Source of the DNA: Eubacterium sp.
Lineage (GTDB): Bacteria; Bacillota; Clostridia; Lachnospirales; Lachnospiraceae
Direction: 5' to 3'
Length of the DNA: 19,161 bases
NCBI GenBank assembly: GCA_024681495.1
Contig: JAILAS010000070.1
Span: forward strand, 1-19,161
Both the position numbers and the translations under genes were made by a program. Shown piece by piece: positions 1 to 7,238 of the stretch (the stretch's first letter is position 1; each line of letters starts with the position of its first letter). A model generated the notes under the pieces. That model ran no database searches, had not been told where the DNA came from, and saw nothing but the letters and a program-made list of their open reading frames with translations.

Positions 1-141
1 CAGTTGAAGAATATATAGATTACTATAATAACAAAAGAATTCAGGCAAAAACAAAATGGATGCCACCTGTACAATACAGGATAGCATCCATGTGTTCCGC
101 CTAATTCATAAATATGTGTCCAGGATTCTGGGTACATATCA
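1..141 (+). mobile_element. Right end of an IS3-family insertion sequence (partial)
   Basis: The window opens inside an insertion sequence. Its transposase C-terminus ends at 104, and a sequence starting TGTCC at 117 and ending near 141 (TGTCCAGG...GGGTACATATCA) resembles an IS3-family terminal repeat. The left end and the target-site duplication lie outside the window, so the exact boundary is inferred. No gene is seen between this end and the lipoprotein stop at 228. Confidence 0.6.
3..104 (+). CDS. IS3-family transposase OrfB, C-terminal fragment cut by window edge
   Basis: Reading frame 3 is open from the window edge to TAA at 102-104 and gives 33 residues, including YIDYYNNKRIQ and KWMPPVQYR. 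In IS3-family transposases (DDE/rve integrase fold), an YN..R.Q..L/K..PV.YR motif is the hallmark of the extreme C-terminus, just after the catalytic core. The upstream part, including the DDE residues, is outside the window. Whether the complete element is intact therefore cannot be judged. The stop codon lies about a dozen bases before the probable terminal repeat, as is normal for this family. Confidence 0.8.
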   Translation, partial: VEEYIDYYNNKRIQAKTKWMPPVQYRIASMCSA

Positions 142-194
142 GATGTGCGGGGTTCGTTTTATATATATGATGTTATATTCATGCGATAGCTTCA

Positions 195-217
195 TTTACA
201 TAATGGTTTTATGTAAA
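195..217 (-). terminator. Perfect 9-bp inverted repeat after the lipoprotein gene (weak terminator candidate)
   Basis: TTTACATAA and TTATGTAAA form a perfect 9-bp stem around a 5-base loop, 10 bases beyond the lipoprotein stop codon. The stem is AT-rich and lacks a convincing T-run on the minus strand, so it is at best a weak terminator. It could instead be a stand-alone palindrome. Confidence 0.35.
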
Positions 218-227
218 CCTATCCGTT

Positions 228-782
228 TTACTCCTCGGAGCTGTCCTGCGCTTCCTGTACGGTCGCATAGTATTCCTCGGTAAGGAGGTAGAGGATGGTC
301 TCCTCGTCGCCGGGCTTAACGAGCTCGATTCCGATGATCTCCTGCTCTCCGTCCTCGTCCTCGTTTACGAGGTTCGTCACGTACCAGTAGGAGCTGTCGC
401 CGGTGCTGAGGTTATTGATAAGCACCACGAGGCGCTGGTTTCCGTCCTCGTCTGCTGCGGTAGCGTACATCTTCAGGTTGCAGAGATAGCAGCCCACCTC
501 TCCGGTGGATTCGTCCTCATAGGCTACAGCCAGGACTGAAGTGTCACTGTCGAATACCCACTTGGATCCGTCGCTGCCGCAAACGTAGTTTCCGCTGATT
601 CCAAACTCTTCCGTCGAGGTAATCTCTACGGCATTTCCGGAGGCGTCCGTCATGGTTACGGTCTCGGCATCCGAGGAAGCATCCGAAGAAGTGTCGGAAC
701 TTTCGGTCGATCCGCAAGCTGCGAGACCGAACATCATCGCTGCTGCGAGCATACTTGCAAAAATAATCTTTTTGGTCTTCAT
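228..782 (-). CDS. Secreted lipoprotein of unknown function
   Basis: This 184-residue protein is predicted to be anchored to the outer face of the cytoplasmic membrane. It begins with a classic lipoprotein signal: MKTKK, a hydrophobic stretch, then lipobox L-A-A-C with the lipidated Cys at residue 23. A Ser/Asp/Thr-rich flexible spacer follows (about residues 24-45), then an acidic globular part of about 140 residues with Cys68 and a CxLC-type pair at Cys98/Cys101. The start at 782 is chosen because AAGGAGAG sits just upstream and the signal peptide begins there; the in-frame Met at 824 lacks both. I recognise no family. It lies downstream of the ATPase operon, past a hairpin terminator, so it is probably transcribed separately. 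Some read-through is possible. Confidence 0.8.
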   Translation of the reverse strand: MKTKKIIFASMLAAAMMFGLAACGSTESSDTSSDASSDAETVTMTDASGNAVEITSTEEFGISGNYVCGSDGSKWVFDSDTSVLAVAYEDESTGEVGCYLCNLKMYATAADEDGNQRLVVLINNLSTGDSSYWYVTNLVNEDEDGEQEIIGIELVKPGDEETILYLLTEEYYATVQEAQDSSEE

Positions 783-795
783 TGGTTCTCTCCTT

Positions 796-838
796 AAAAA
801 ATACACATAAATACGAGTGGCCAAGCAGCCACTCGTAT
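796..838 (-). terminator. Rho-independent terminator of the V-ATPase operon
   Basis: ATACGAGTGGC (811-821) pairs with GCCACTCGTAT (828-838) in an 11-bp stem with a 6-base loop. On the minus strand it is followed by a U-rich stretch ending in six T's (796-801). It lies about 40 bases past the subunit D stop codon and directly before the lipoprotein ribosome binding site, so it separates the two units. Confidence 0.7.
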
Positions 839-840
839 AT

Positions 841-867
841 ATTATAATTATTCCGTTTAAAAATCAA
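841..867 (-). promoter_or_regulatory. Possible promoter for the lipoprotein gene
   Basis: On the minus strand, TTGATT (862-867) and TATAAT (841-846) are separated by 15 bases, shorter than the ideal 17. The -10 matches consensus perfectly. If it is used, transcription would begin inside the hairpin at 811-838, which would then form part of the 5' leader. Confidence 0.35.
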
Positions 868-879
868 GTCTGCGCGGGA

Positions 880-1545
880 TTAACCGACATCTCTTTCGCT
901 GTAGTTATGAGCATCCTCCAGCAACATATCCTGAACCTTCAGGAGTCTGGTCTGGGTACTACGCTCATTCTCGGAAAGCTTCATGGAGATGTAGCGAATG
1001 TTCTGCTGCGCCTCGGGGATGATTACATGCTCCAGAGCGTTTACACGCCTTCTGGTCTTCTCGATCTCCGCTGCCATCAGCTGACACGCCTTCTCCCTCT
1101 CTGCCAGTTTCATCATGTCGGGCAGAATATCCGCAAGGGATTTAACCGCTGCATCCAGGTCGCTGGATGTGAACGCAAAACCGTAGGCATAGATGTCATT
1201 GGCGTCCGCAGTACGGGTCTTTACCTCGAAGGTGGGCACGTCAACGCTCATTACGTTTCTCTGCTCAGCCTCGATATAAACCTCCTGCTTGGGTGCCATC
1301 AACGCCTCGTGAAGAATCTCCTCACTCATGCCGGCCTTGGCGATAACGAAGTTAGTGTTCGCGGCTTTGATGCCCTCTTCCACCTTCAGACGAAGCTCCA
1401 TGTTCTCCCTTACGAGGTCCATGAACTGCCTCATCAGCTCGTCACGCTTGTCCTTCAGAAGTTTGTGTCCCTTGGTTGCCGTAGCCAGCTTCTTCTTAAG
1501 CCGGTTCAGCTCCATTCTGGTGGGATTTATCTGTTTGGCGGCCAC
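880..1545 (-). CDS. ntpD: V-type ATPase subunit D (central rotor shaft)
   Basis: Subunit D forms the long coiled-coil axle of the rotary ATPase. It turns inside the A3B3 head and transmits torque to the membrane ring together with subunits F and C. The 221-residue length fits the family. The N-terminal INPTRMELNRLKKKLATA stretch and the following charged helix (KGHKLLKDKRDELMRQF) are the family signature, and a second long helix with RRVNALE (about residues 165-171) makes the other half of the coiled coil. The start is GTG at 1543-1545, preceded by an AAAGGGGGC ribosome binding site; no ATG competes. It is the last gene of the operon, separated from subunit B by about 90 GC-rich bases, the largest gap in the operon. 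Confidence 0.95.
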   Translation of the reverse strand: MAAKQINPTRMELNRLKKKLATATKGHKLLKDKRDELMRQFMDLVRENMELRLKVEEGIKAANTNFVIAKAGMSEEILHEALMAPKQEVYIEAEQRNVMSVDVPTFEVKTRTADANDIYAYGFAFTSSDLDAAVKSLADILPDMMKLAEREKACQLMAAEIEKTRRRVNALEHVIIPEAQQNIRYISMKLSENERSTQTRLLKVQDMLLEDAHNYSERDVG

Positions 1546-1635
1546 TGTTTCGCCCCCTTTCTATCATGTGTCTGTCGGGAAGCGCCGGAGCCACGCGGGA
1601 ATACCGCGGGCCCGGTCGACTGTCCGAGCGTAAAA

Positions 1636-3006
1636 CTACTTGCCGTAGTACATTTCAATGAACTTCTCGTCTACACGCTTAAGCTCTGCCTTAGGCAGGA
1701 TGGAAAGCAGCTTCCAACCGATGTTCATGGTCTCCTCGATGGTTCTGTCCGTCTCGAATCCCTGGTTGATGTACTGCTCCTCGAATGCGTCCGAGAACTT
1801 AGCGTATATAAGGTCTGTCTCAGAAAGGGCTGCCTCACCCAGGATGACCATAAGCTCCTTGGCCTCTTTACCCTGTGCATAGGCTGCGAACAACTGGTTC
1901 ATAACGTTGGCGTGATCCGCACGGGTCTTGCCCTCACCGATACCCTTATCCTTCAGACGCGAAAGCGAAGGAAGAACGTCGATGGGCGGGTTCATACCCT
2001 TGCGGTAAAGCTCTCTGGAGAGGATAACCTGTCCCTCTGTGATGTATCCCGTAAGGTCAGGGATGGGATGGGTCTTATCATCCTCGGGCATGGTAAGGAT
2101 AGGAATCATGGTGATGGAACCCTTCTTACCTCTCTGACGGCCTGCACGTTCGTACATCTGAGCAAGGTCAGTGTACATGTATCCGGGATAACCACGTCTG
2201 GAGGGAACCTCCTTACGAGCTGCGGAAATCTCACGAAGAGCGTCTGCGTAGTTCGTAATATCAGTGAGGATTACCAGTACGTGCATGTCCTTATCGAACG
2301 CGAGGTACTCAGCTGCCGTAAGTGCCATACGGGGCGTGGAAATACGCTCTACGGCCGGGTCGTCCGCAAGGTTTACGAACATTACGGTACGGTCGATAGC
2401 GCCGGTCTCCGTGAAGGACTCCACGAAGAAGTTCGCCTCCTCGAATGTGATACCCATTGCCGCGAAGACAACGGCGAACTTCTCATCTTTACCCAAAACC
2501 TTAGCCTGGCGGGCGATCTGCGCCGCGAGGTTGGCGTGGGGAAGACCCGAAGCCGAGAAGATAGGAAGCTTCTGTCCACGAACCAGAGTGTTCAGTCCGT
2601 CGATGGCGGAAACGCCGGTCTGGATGAACTCGTTAGGATAATCACGGGCCGCCGGGTTCATCGGCAGACCGTTTATGTCACGTCTGTCATCGGGAATGAT
2701 CTGAGGACCGTCGTCGATAGCACGTCCCAGACCGTCGAATACACGGCCGAGCATGTCCTCTGATACTCCCAGCTCCATCGCGCGTCCAAGGAATCTTACC
2801 TTACTGTTGGAAAGGTTGATACCGGTGGAACTCTCGAAGAGCTGTACCAGTGCATCTGATCCGTCAATCTCCAGGACCCTGCACCTACGCGTTTCACCAT
2901 TGACAAGCTCAATCTCGCCGATCTCGTCATAGGAAACGTCTTCTACACCTTTTACCAGCATCAGCGGGCCGCTGACTTCCTGGATTGTTCTATATTCTTT
3001 CGGCAT
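1636..3006 (-). CDS. ntpB: V-type ATPase subunit B (regulatory nucleotide-binding subunit)
   Basis: Subunit B alternates with catalytic subunit A in the A3B3 head and contributes to the nucleotide sites. The 456-residue length is typical. The P-loop region is the degenerate form expected of B subunits: GQKLPIFSASGLPHANLAAQ (residues 144-163) instead of GxxxxGKT. An N-terminal beta-barrel (about residues 1-75) and DMLGRVFDGLGRAID (84-98) precede it. Downstream are the conserved RRGYPGYMYTDLA and SLSRLKDKG segments. The ATG directly abuts the stop codon of subunit A (TAAATG), and its GGAAGGGGGA ribosome binding site lies within the end of subunit A. Translational coupling is therefore likely, which would help keep A and B at equal amounts. 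Confidence 0.97.
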   Translation of the reverse strand: MPKEYRTIQEVSGPLMLVKGVEDVSYDEIGEIELVNGETRRCRVLEIDGSDALVQLFESSTGINLSNSKVRFLGRAMELGVSEDMLGRVFDGLGRAIDDGPQIIPDDRRDINGLPMNPAARDYPNEFIQTGVSAIDGLNTLVRGQKLPIFSASGLPHANLAAQIARQAKVLGKDEKFAVVFAAMGITFEEANFFVESFTETGAIDRTVMFVNLADDPAVERISTPRMALTAAEYLAFDKDMHVLVILTDITNYADALREISAARKEVPSRRGYPGYMYTDLAQMYERAGRQRGKKGSITMIPILTMPEDDKTHPIPDLTGYITEGQVILSRELYRKGMNPPIDVLPSLSRLKDKGIGEGKTRADHANVMNQLFAAYAQGKEAKELMVILGEAALSETDLIYAKFSDAFEEQYINQGFETDRTIEETMNIGWKLLSILPKAELKRVDEKFIEMYYGK

Positions 3007-4779
3007 TTATGCGTCCCCCTTCCGTAATACCTCGGCAATTTCATCATCGAGCTCCTTACCGATAGCGGTGTACTGCTCCTCGATGTCCTTTTCCTCGGTG
3101 TATTTGTATCGACCGATACGCTCTCTTACTTCGAGGTTGATAAGGCCGTTCAGGTTAGCGCCGTTGCCGAGCGCCTCTACGGACTTGTCGTAGTAGGAAA
3201 GTACCAGTTTCATCATCAGATACATCTTGCGAAGGGAAGAATAGGTATCCACTTCGTGGAAGGAGTTCTGGTTAAGGAAGTCCTCACGAATGGAGCGGGC
3301 TGCCTCCATCTTCAGGCGGTCGCCGGGAGAAAGGGCATCCATACCTACCATCTGCACGATCTCGTTGAGGTTCTCCTCGTCCTGAAGAAGGTTCATCATC
3401 GTCTGACGACCGTTCATCCAGTCCTCGGCAACCTCTGTATCGAACCACTTGCCCAGATCATCCAGATACAGAGAGTAACTGGTCAGCCAGTTAATGGCGG
3501 GGAAGTGACGCCTGTAAGCCAGGTTGGAATCAAGTGACCAGAACACCTTTACGATACGAAGGGTGGACTGGGATACGGGCTCGGAAATATCACCACCGGG
3601 AGGCGAAACGGCTCCGATAACGGAAAGTGCTCCGACTCTGCCGTCCTTGCCCTCGGCGATAACCTGTCCTGCGCGCTCGTAGAACTGAGCCAGACGGGAA
3701 CCGAGGTATGCGGGGTAACCCTCCTCACCGGGCATCTCCTGCAGACGACCTGACATCTCTCGAAGAGCCTCGGCCCATCTGGATGTGGAGTCTGCCATGA
3801 GTGCTACGGAGTAGCCCATGTCACGGAAGTACTCTGCAATGGTGATACCGGTGTAGATAGAAGCCTCGCGGGCTGCCACCGGCATATCCGATGTGTTTGC
3901 AATAAGAACCGTTCTCTCCATCAGAGACTTGCCGGTCTTGGGATCGACGAGCTCGGGGAACTCGTTAAGAACGTCCGTCATCTCGTTACCACGCTCGCCG
4001 CAGCCGATGTAAACCACGATGTCTGCCTCGGCCCACTTAGCAAGCTGATGCTGGATAACCGTCTTACCTGAACCGAACGGTCCGGGAACGGCTGCCACAC
4101 CGCCTTTGGCGATGGGGAAGAACATGTCGACTACTCGCTGACCCGTTACGAGAGGGGTCTTGGGAGGAATCTTCTTCTGATAGGGACGGCCCACACGAAC
4201 CGGCCACTTCTGCATAAGCGTGAAGTCCTTATCCGTGCCGTCCTCGCAGGTGATGGTGTAAACCGTCTCTTCAACGGTGAAATCACCCGACTTGATGTCT
4301 TTAATCTTACCCTTAACTCCGTTGGGAACCATAATCTTATGGTCTACCACCTCGGTCTCCTGAACGGAGCCCACGAAGTCGCCTCCCTGTACCTCGTCGC
4401 CGACGGATACGGAAGGAACGAAGGTCCACTTGGTCTCTCTCTTAAGAGCGGGAACCTCTACGCCTCGAGCGAGGCTGTTGGAGCCCGTCTTCTGCATGAT
4501 CGCATCCAGAGGTCTCTGAATACCGTCATATATGGACTGGATAAGTCCGGGTCCAAGCTCCACCGAAAGGGGAGCCTCGGTGGATTCCACCGGCTCGCCG
4601 GGCTTAAGTCCGGAGGTCTCCTCGTATACCTGAACGGAAGCCTGATCACCGTGCATCTCGATGACCTCTCCGATCAGACGCTGGTTGCTTACACGTACCA
4701 CGTCATACATGTTGGCATCCCGCATTCCCTCGGCAATGACAAGGGGACCTGCTATTTTTAATATTGTACCTTTACTCAT
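3007..4779 (-). CDS. ntpA: V-type ATPase subunit A (catalytic ATP-hydrolysing subunit)
   Basis: Subunit A is the catalytic subunit, working in the cytoplasmic head. At 590 residues it has the full length for the family. In order it shows: an N-terminal barrel; the A-specific bulge domain (about residues 110-195, with VGDEVQGGDFVG and VPNGVKGKI); the P-loop GPFGSGKT (233-240); the catalytic-Glu segment GCGERGNEM (259-267); DSTSRWAEALREMSGR (330-345); GEEGYPAYLG (351-360); and a helical C-terminal domain. No catalytic residue is missing. It starts 20 bases after subunit F behind a rather weak GGGTGAG ribosome binding site. The bulge domain distinguishes it from F-type beta subunits. Confidence 0.98.
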   Translation of the reverse strand: MSKGTILKIAGPLVIAEGMRDANMYDVVRVSNQRLIGEVIEMHGDQASVQVYEETSGLKPGEPVESTEAPLSVELGPGLIQSIYDGIQRPLDAIMQKTGSNSLARGVEVPALKRETKWTFVPSVSVGDEVQGGDFVGSVQETEVVDHKIMVPNGVKGKIKDIKSGDFTVEETVYTITCEDGTDKDFTLMQKWPVRVGRPYQKKIPPKTPLVTGQRVVDMFFPIAKGGVAAVPGPFGSGKTVIQHQLAKWAEADIVVYIGCGERGNEMTDVLNEFPELVDPKTGKSLMERTVLIANTSDMPVAAREASIYTGITIAEYFRDMGYSVALMADSTSRWAEALREMSGRLQEMPGEEGYPAYLGSRLAQFYERAGQVIAEGKDGRVGALSVIGAVSPPGGDISEPVSQSTLRIVKVFWSLDSNLAYRRHFPAINWLTSYSLYLDDLGKWFDTEVAEDWMNGRQTMMNLLQDEENLNEIVQMVGMDALSPGDRLKMEAARSIREDFLNQNSFHEVDTYSSLRKMYLMMKLVLSYYDKSVEALGNGANLNGLINLEVRERIGRYKYTEEKDIEEQYTAIGKELDDEIAEVLRKGDA

Positions 4780-4799
4780 GTAAAATGCTCACCCACTTT

Positions 4800-5123
4800 C
4801 TATTGATTGCTGCCAAACAGAATATCTGATCCGATAGCCTGTTCTACCGATTTCTTGACTCCCTCAACGCCTGCGCCGGTGTTGTCGGAAATCCCCGGTA
4901 TCAGGATGATGGACGGCAGCATCGTCTCCTTGTACTTATCGATCGTCTTTTGGATCTTCGCTGCCAATGATTCAGTTATGTAAACTACCGCAAACTCGTT
5001 CTGCGCCAGTCTGTCAAGCGTTTCCGACGCTTTATCCGGATCCGTCTCGGCAAAGGTTTCAAGTCCTATGGTCGCAAAACCGTATATGCTGTCGTAGTCG
5101 CCCATGACCGCTGCTTTATACAT
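4800..5123 (-). CDS. ntpG: V-type ATPase subunit F (central stalk)
   Basis: Subunit F is a small protein that binds subunit D in the central stalk (NtpG in the E. hirae nomenclature). At 107 residues it fits the usual 100-110. The N-terminus MYKAAVMGDYDSIYGFATIG corresponds to the family's first beta strand and loop (typically xGDxDTVxGFxLxG). VVYITESLAAKI (about residues 47-58) and LPSIILIPG (69-77) form the following Rossmann-like elements. The start overlaps the end of subunit C by 8 bases, indicating translational coupling. Assignment rests on these motifs plus its position between C and A. Confidence 0.93.
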   Translation of the reverse strand: MYKAAVMGDYDSIYGFATIGLETFAETDPDKASETLDRLAQNEFAVVYITESLAAKIQKTIDKYKETMLPSIILIPGISDNTGAGVEGVKKSVEQAIGSDILFGSNQ

Positions 5124-6087
5124 ACGTTTTCCTTACCCTTTCCCGGATGGAATCCTCCGAAAGCGCATTCTGCTTTCCGGAAAGTATAATCCGAACCGTC
5201 TTAATCTCGTTCTCCCGGGCAATGGCGTAGGCCACCACCGGCCCGATGGAAAATGCGTTATACTTCTGCGGGCGAATGGTCTCGATAATCTGATCGTCAC
5301 ACCATCTCTCGAAGGCGCTGGCAGATTCGGCGAGAGCCGCGCCGCCGGCCGCATAATCCGTCTGCTCCAGGTAAGAATTGATAGCGTCCTCGCCGGATAC
5401 CGCCGCCTGCGCGAGCCTCTCAATGCTGAGAGTATCACAGGGGGCCAATGCCCTGCGGATGAAATCCAGCGGCTTTCCGGTGCGCTGGCACCTTACCGCT
5501 ATCTTTATGTCGGCTACAGCCACTGTGGACTCCGCGTACTTGCGAAGAATGTCCGCCTTGGACTCCTTGCCTGCAGCATATACCGCCTCGAGCGCTCCTC
5601 TGTCCACGATTATGTCGCACAGCTGTCCGTCCTGGGTGCGGGCGAATACCTCCGCCGCCTCCGAGGCCGTCTGCTGCATGTGACGGGGAAGGTCCAGCCA
5701 GCTCTTTTCCCTGACGATGTCAACCATCTTCTGGGGAGAAACGGCCGTGTCCTTATAGAACACCCTGGGGTGGTCCTCCTCGGTGTAGACCTGCTTGATA
5801 GCCGCCTTAAGGTTATGGTAGAGATCGGGGTAGGTCATAACGTCGAAGACGCTCATGTCCTCCACCAGGTCCGAAACCACTTCCCAGGTGCGCTCTCTCT
5901 CGCAGTTAAGCACCGCATCGGCATCGTTCTCGATGTCGCTGTAGCCCCAGCCCTTGTCGGCCAGAATCTTCAGCGCGTCGTCGTAGGACGAAGCTCCGAT
6001 GAGCTGCTCCAAAACCGAAGAATTGAACAGATTGAGCTCCAAGGCTCTTATCCTCGCAACCGCATAGGTATAATCCAGATCACTCAT
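5116..6087 (-). CDS. ntpC: V-type ATPase subunit C (rotor-ring connector)
   Basis: Subunit C is the funnel-shaped protein that joins the D/F shaft to the K ring. It is 323 residues, nearly all helical as expected of the family. The start DYTYAVARIRALELNLF, with the RALE motif, is characteristic. A second helical repeat follows (about residues 115-220). The later RKYAESTVAVADIKIAVRCQ and GPVVAYAIARENEIKTVRII (about residues 280-299) are strongly conserved in the family. An AAGGAGGG ribosome binding site overlaps the stop of subunit E. It starts 13 bases after E and overlaps F by 8 bases. Confidence 0.94.
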   Translation of the reverse strand: MSDLDYTYAVARIRALELNLFNSSVLEQLIGASSYDDALKILADKGWGYSDIENDADAVLNCERERTWEVVSDLVEDMSVFDVMTYPDLYHNLKAAIKQVYTEEDHPRVFYKDTAVSPQKMVDIVREKSWLDLPRHMQQTASEAAEVFARTQDGQLCDIIVDRGALEAVYAAGKESKADILRKYAESTVAVADIKIAVRCQRTGKPLDFIRRALAPCDTLSIERLAQAAVSGEDAINSYLEQTDYAAGGAALAESASAFERWCDDQIIETIRPQKYNAFSIGPVVAYAIARENEIKTVRIILSGKQNALSEDSIRERVRKTYV

Positions 6088-6100
6088 GTTTTATCCCTCC

Positions 6101-6709
6101 TTATACGGCTGCCTGTTCCTCAAATATCACCGAATTGACTGCATCTACGAGATCGTCGTGCTTCTCATTGAACATGGCCCTGATGGAGCAGTTCTGCTCG
6201 ATTCCGCCATATACCAGTATGAAGCCGCCGTCAATGGCCTTGGTCTCCTCGGAAAGCTTAAGGCTTCCGCCCGCTTCCGTTGCAATCTGCGCGATCTTCT
6301 GGGGGAAGCCTGCCGGCATCCTGCCCTTGTCCTTATCATTGAGGTAAACCACTCCGTCCTTGGCCTGGACGTTGGCCTTAAGCATCTTCTCAACCATGGA
6401 GAAGTAGGTGTCGATGTCATAACCGATTACCTTGTCATAAGCCTCGTCAATAACCTGGGAGATAGCCTCCTGCTTGGCCTTCAGCGCCGCCTGACGCTTC
6501 TGCATGTCGGCCGAGGATTTAGCGCGCTCATCGATGGTCTTTTGTTCGTTTTGTGCTTTCTTTGTTATATCACCGGCAATCTCATCGGCCTCGGCCTTGG
6601 CTACCCTCATAATCTCATCTGCCTCCTTGCGGGCGGCATCTGTGATGGACTGGGCTTCGCCGTTGGCTTCGCTGATGATCTCGTCTATGATCTTATCTAA
6701 TCCTGCCAT
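6101..6709 (-). CDS. ntpE: V-type ATPase subunit E (peripheral stalk)
   Basis: Subunit E is part of the peripheral stalk that stops the head from turning with the rotor. The first ~100 of 202 residues are an Ala/Glu/Lys-rich continuous helix (for example EADEIMRVAKAEADEIAGDI). That region is predicted to form a coiled coil with the H/G-like subunit encoded at the front of the operon. The globular C-terminal half contains GGSLKLSEETKAIDGGFILV (about residues 147-166), matching the DGGxVL-type motif of the family. A good AAGGAGGAAAG site precedes the ATG at 6709. The spacer to subunit K is about 48 bases. Confidence 0.93.
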   Translation of the reverse strand: MAGLDKIIDEIISEANGEAQSITDAARKEADEIMRVAKAEADEIAGDITKKAQNEQKTIDERAKSSADMQKRQAALKAKQEAISQVIDEAYDKVIGYDIDTYFSMVEKMLKANVQAKDGVVYLNDKDKGRMPAGFPQKIAQIATEAGGSLKLSEETKAIDGGFILVYGGIEQNCSIRAMFNEKHDDLVDAVNSVIFEEQAAV

Positions 6710-6757
6710 CTAAGCTTTCCTCCTTGTTTCAGTGTTTTTCTTACAATGTGGTATCGA

Positions 6758-7234
6758 CTACACCTGAATACCGTTGATTGCAAGAATGGAAACAAGAAGT
6801 GCAAGGATAGCGTAGGTCTCAACCATTGCGGGGAAGATGATTGCCTTACCGAACTGATCCGGCTTCTTGGCGATGATGCCGATGGAAGCTGCGGAAGTCT
6901 TACCCTGGCACTTACCGGAGATGAGTCCGCAAACGCCGATGGGAAGGCAAGCTGCGAAGAGCATGAGACCGGTGTTAAGATCGATGCTTGCGAGGCTGCC
7001 GGAAAGAAGGCCGATCTTCGAGAGAAGAATGAAGCCTACCAGAAGTCCGTAAATACCCTGCGTACCGGGAAGAAGCTGAAGTACCAGACACTGTGCAAAC
7101 TTGTTGGGGTCCTCAGTAACCACTCCGGCTGCTGCCTGACCTGCTGTTCCTACGCCGAATGCTGAACCGGCACCTGCGAGAAATACTGCTACCGCTGCAC
7201 CTGCAACTGCCCAAAAAAGTCCTAATTCTGCCAT
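6758..7234 (-). CDS. ntpK: V-type ATPase subunit K (c-ring, double hairpin, Na+ type)
   Basis: Subunit K builds the ion-translocating membrane ring. The 158-residue protein has four membrane helices from a duplicated hairpin, as in E. hirae NtpK. LQLLPGTQGIYG (52-63) lies in helix 2 and AMVETYAIL (136-144) in helix 4, with the ion-binding carboxylate Glu139. The first hairpin has Gln59 instead of an acid, so each subunit carries one carboxylate, as usual for 16-kDa K subunits. Residues equivalent to the E. hirae Na+ ligands are all present: Leu55, Thr58, Gln59, Gln110, Glu139. Sodium coupling is therefore the better prediction. AAGGAGG lies inside the last codons of subunit I, four bases before K begins, so translation is probably coupled. 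Confidence 0.97.
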   Translation of the reverse strand: MAELGLFWAVAGAAVAVFLAGAGSAFGVGTAGQAAAGVVTEDPNKFAQCLVLQLLPGTQGIYGLLVGFILLSKIGLLSGSLASIDLNTGLMLFAACLPIGVCGLISGKCQGKTSAASIGIIAKKPDQFGKAIIFPAMVETYAILALLVSILAINGIQV

Positions 7235-7238
7235 GTTT

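Noticed and set aside
817..2763. A 648-codon open frame on the plus strand across subunits D and B
   Set aside because: It is antisense to two unmistakable ATPase genes, resembles no family, and has no ribosome binding site. It arises from codon bias in the genes beneath.
5104..6138. A 344-codon plus-strand frame antisense to subunit C
   Set aside because: It is a shadow of a well-supported gene on the other strand; the translation is Leu/Arg-rich without domain features.
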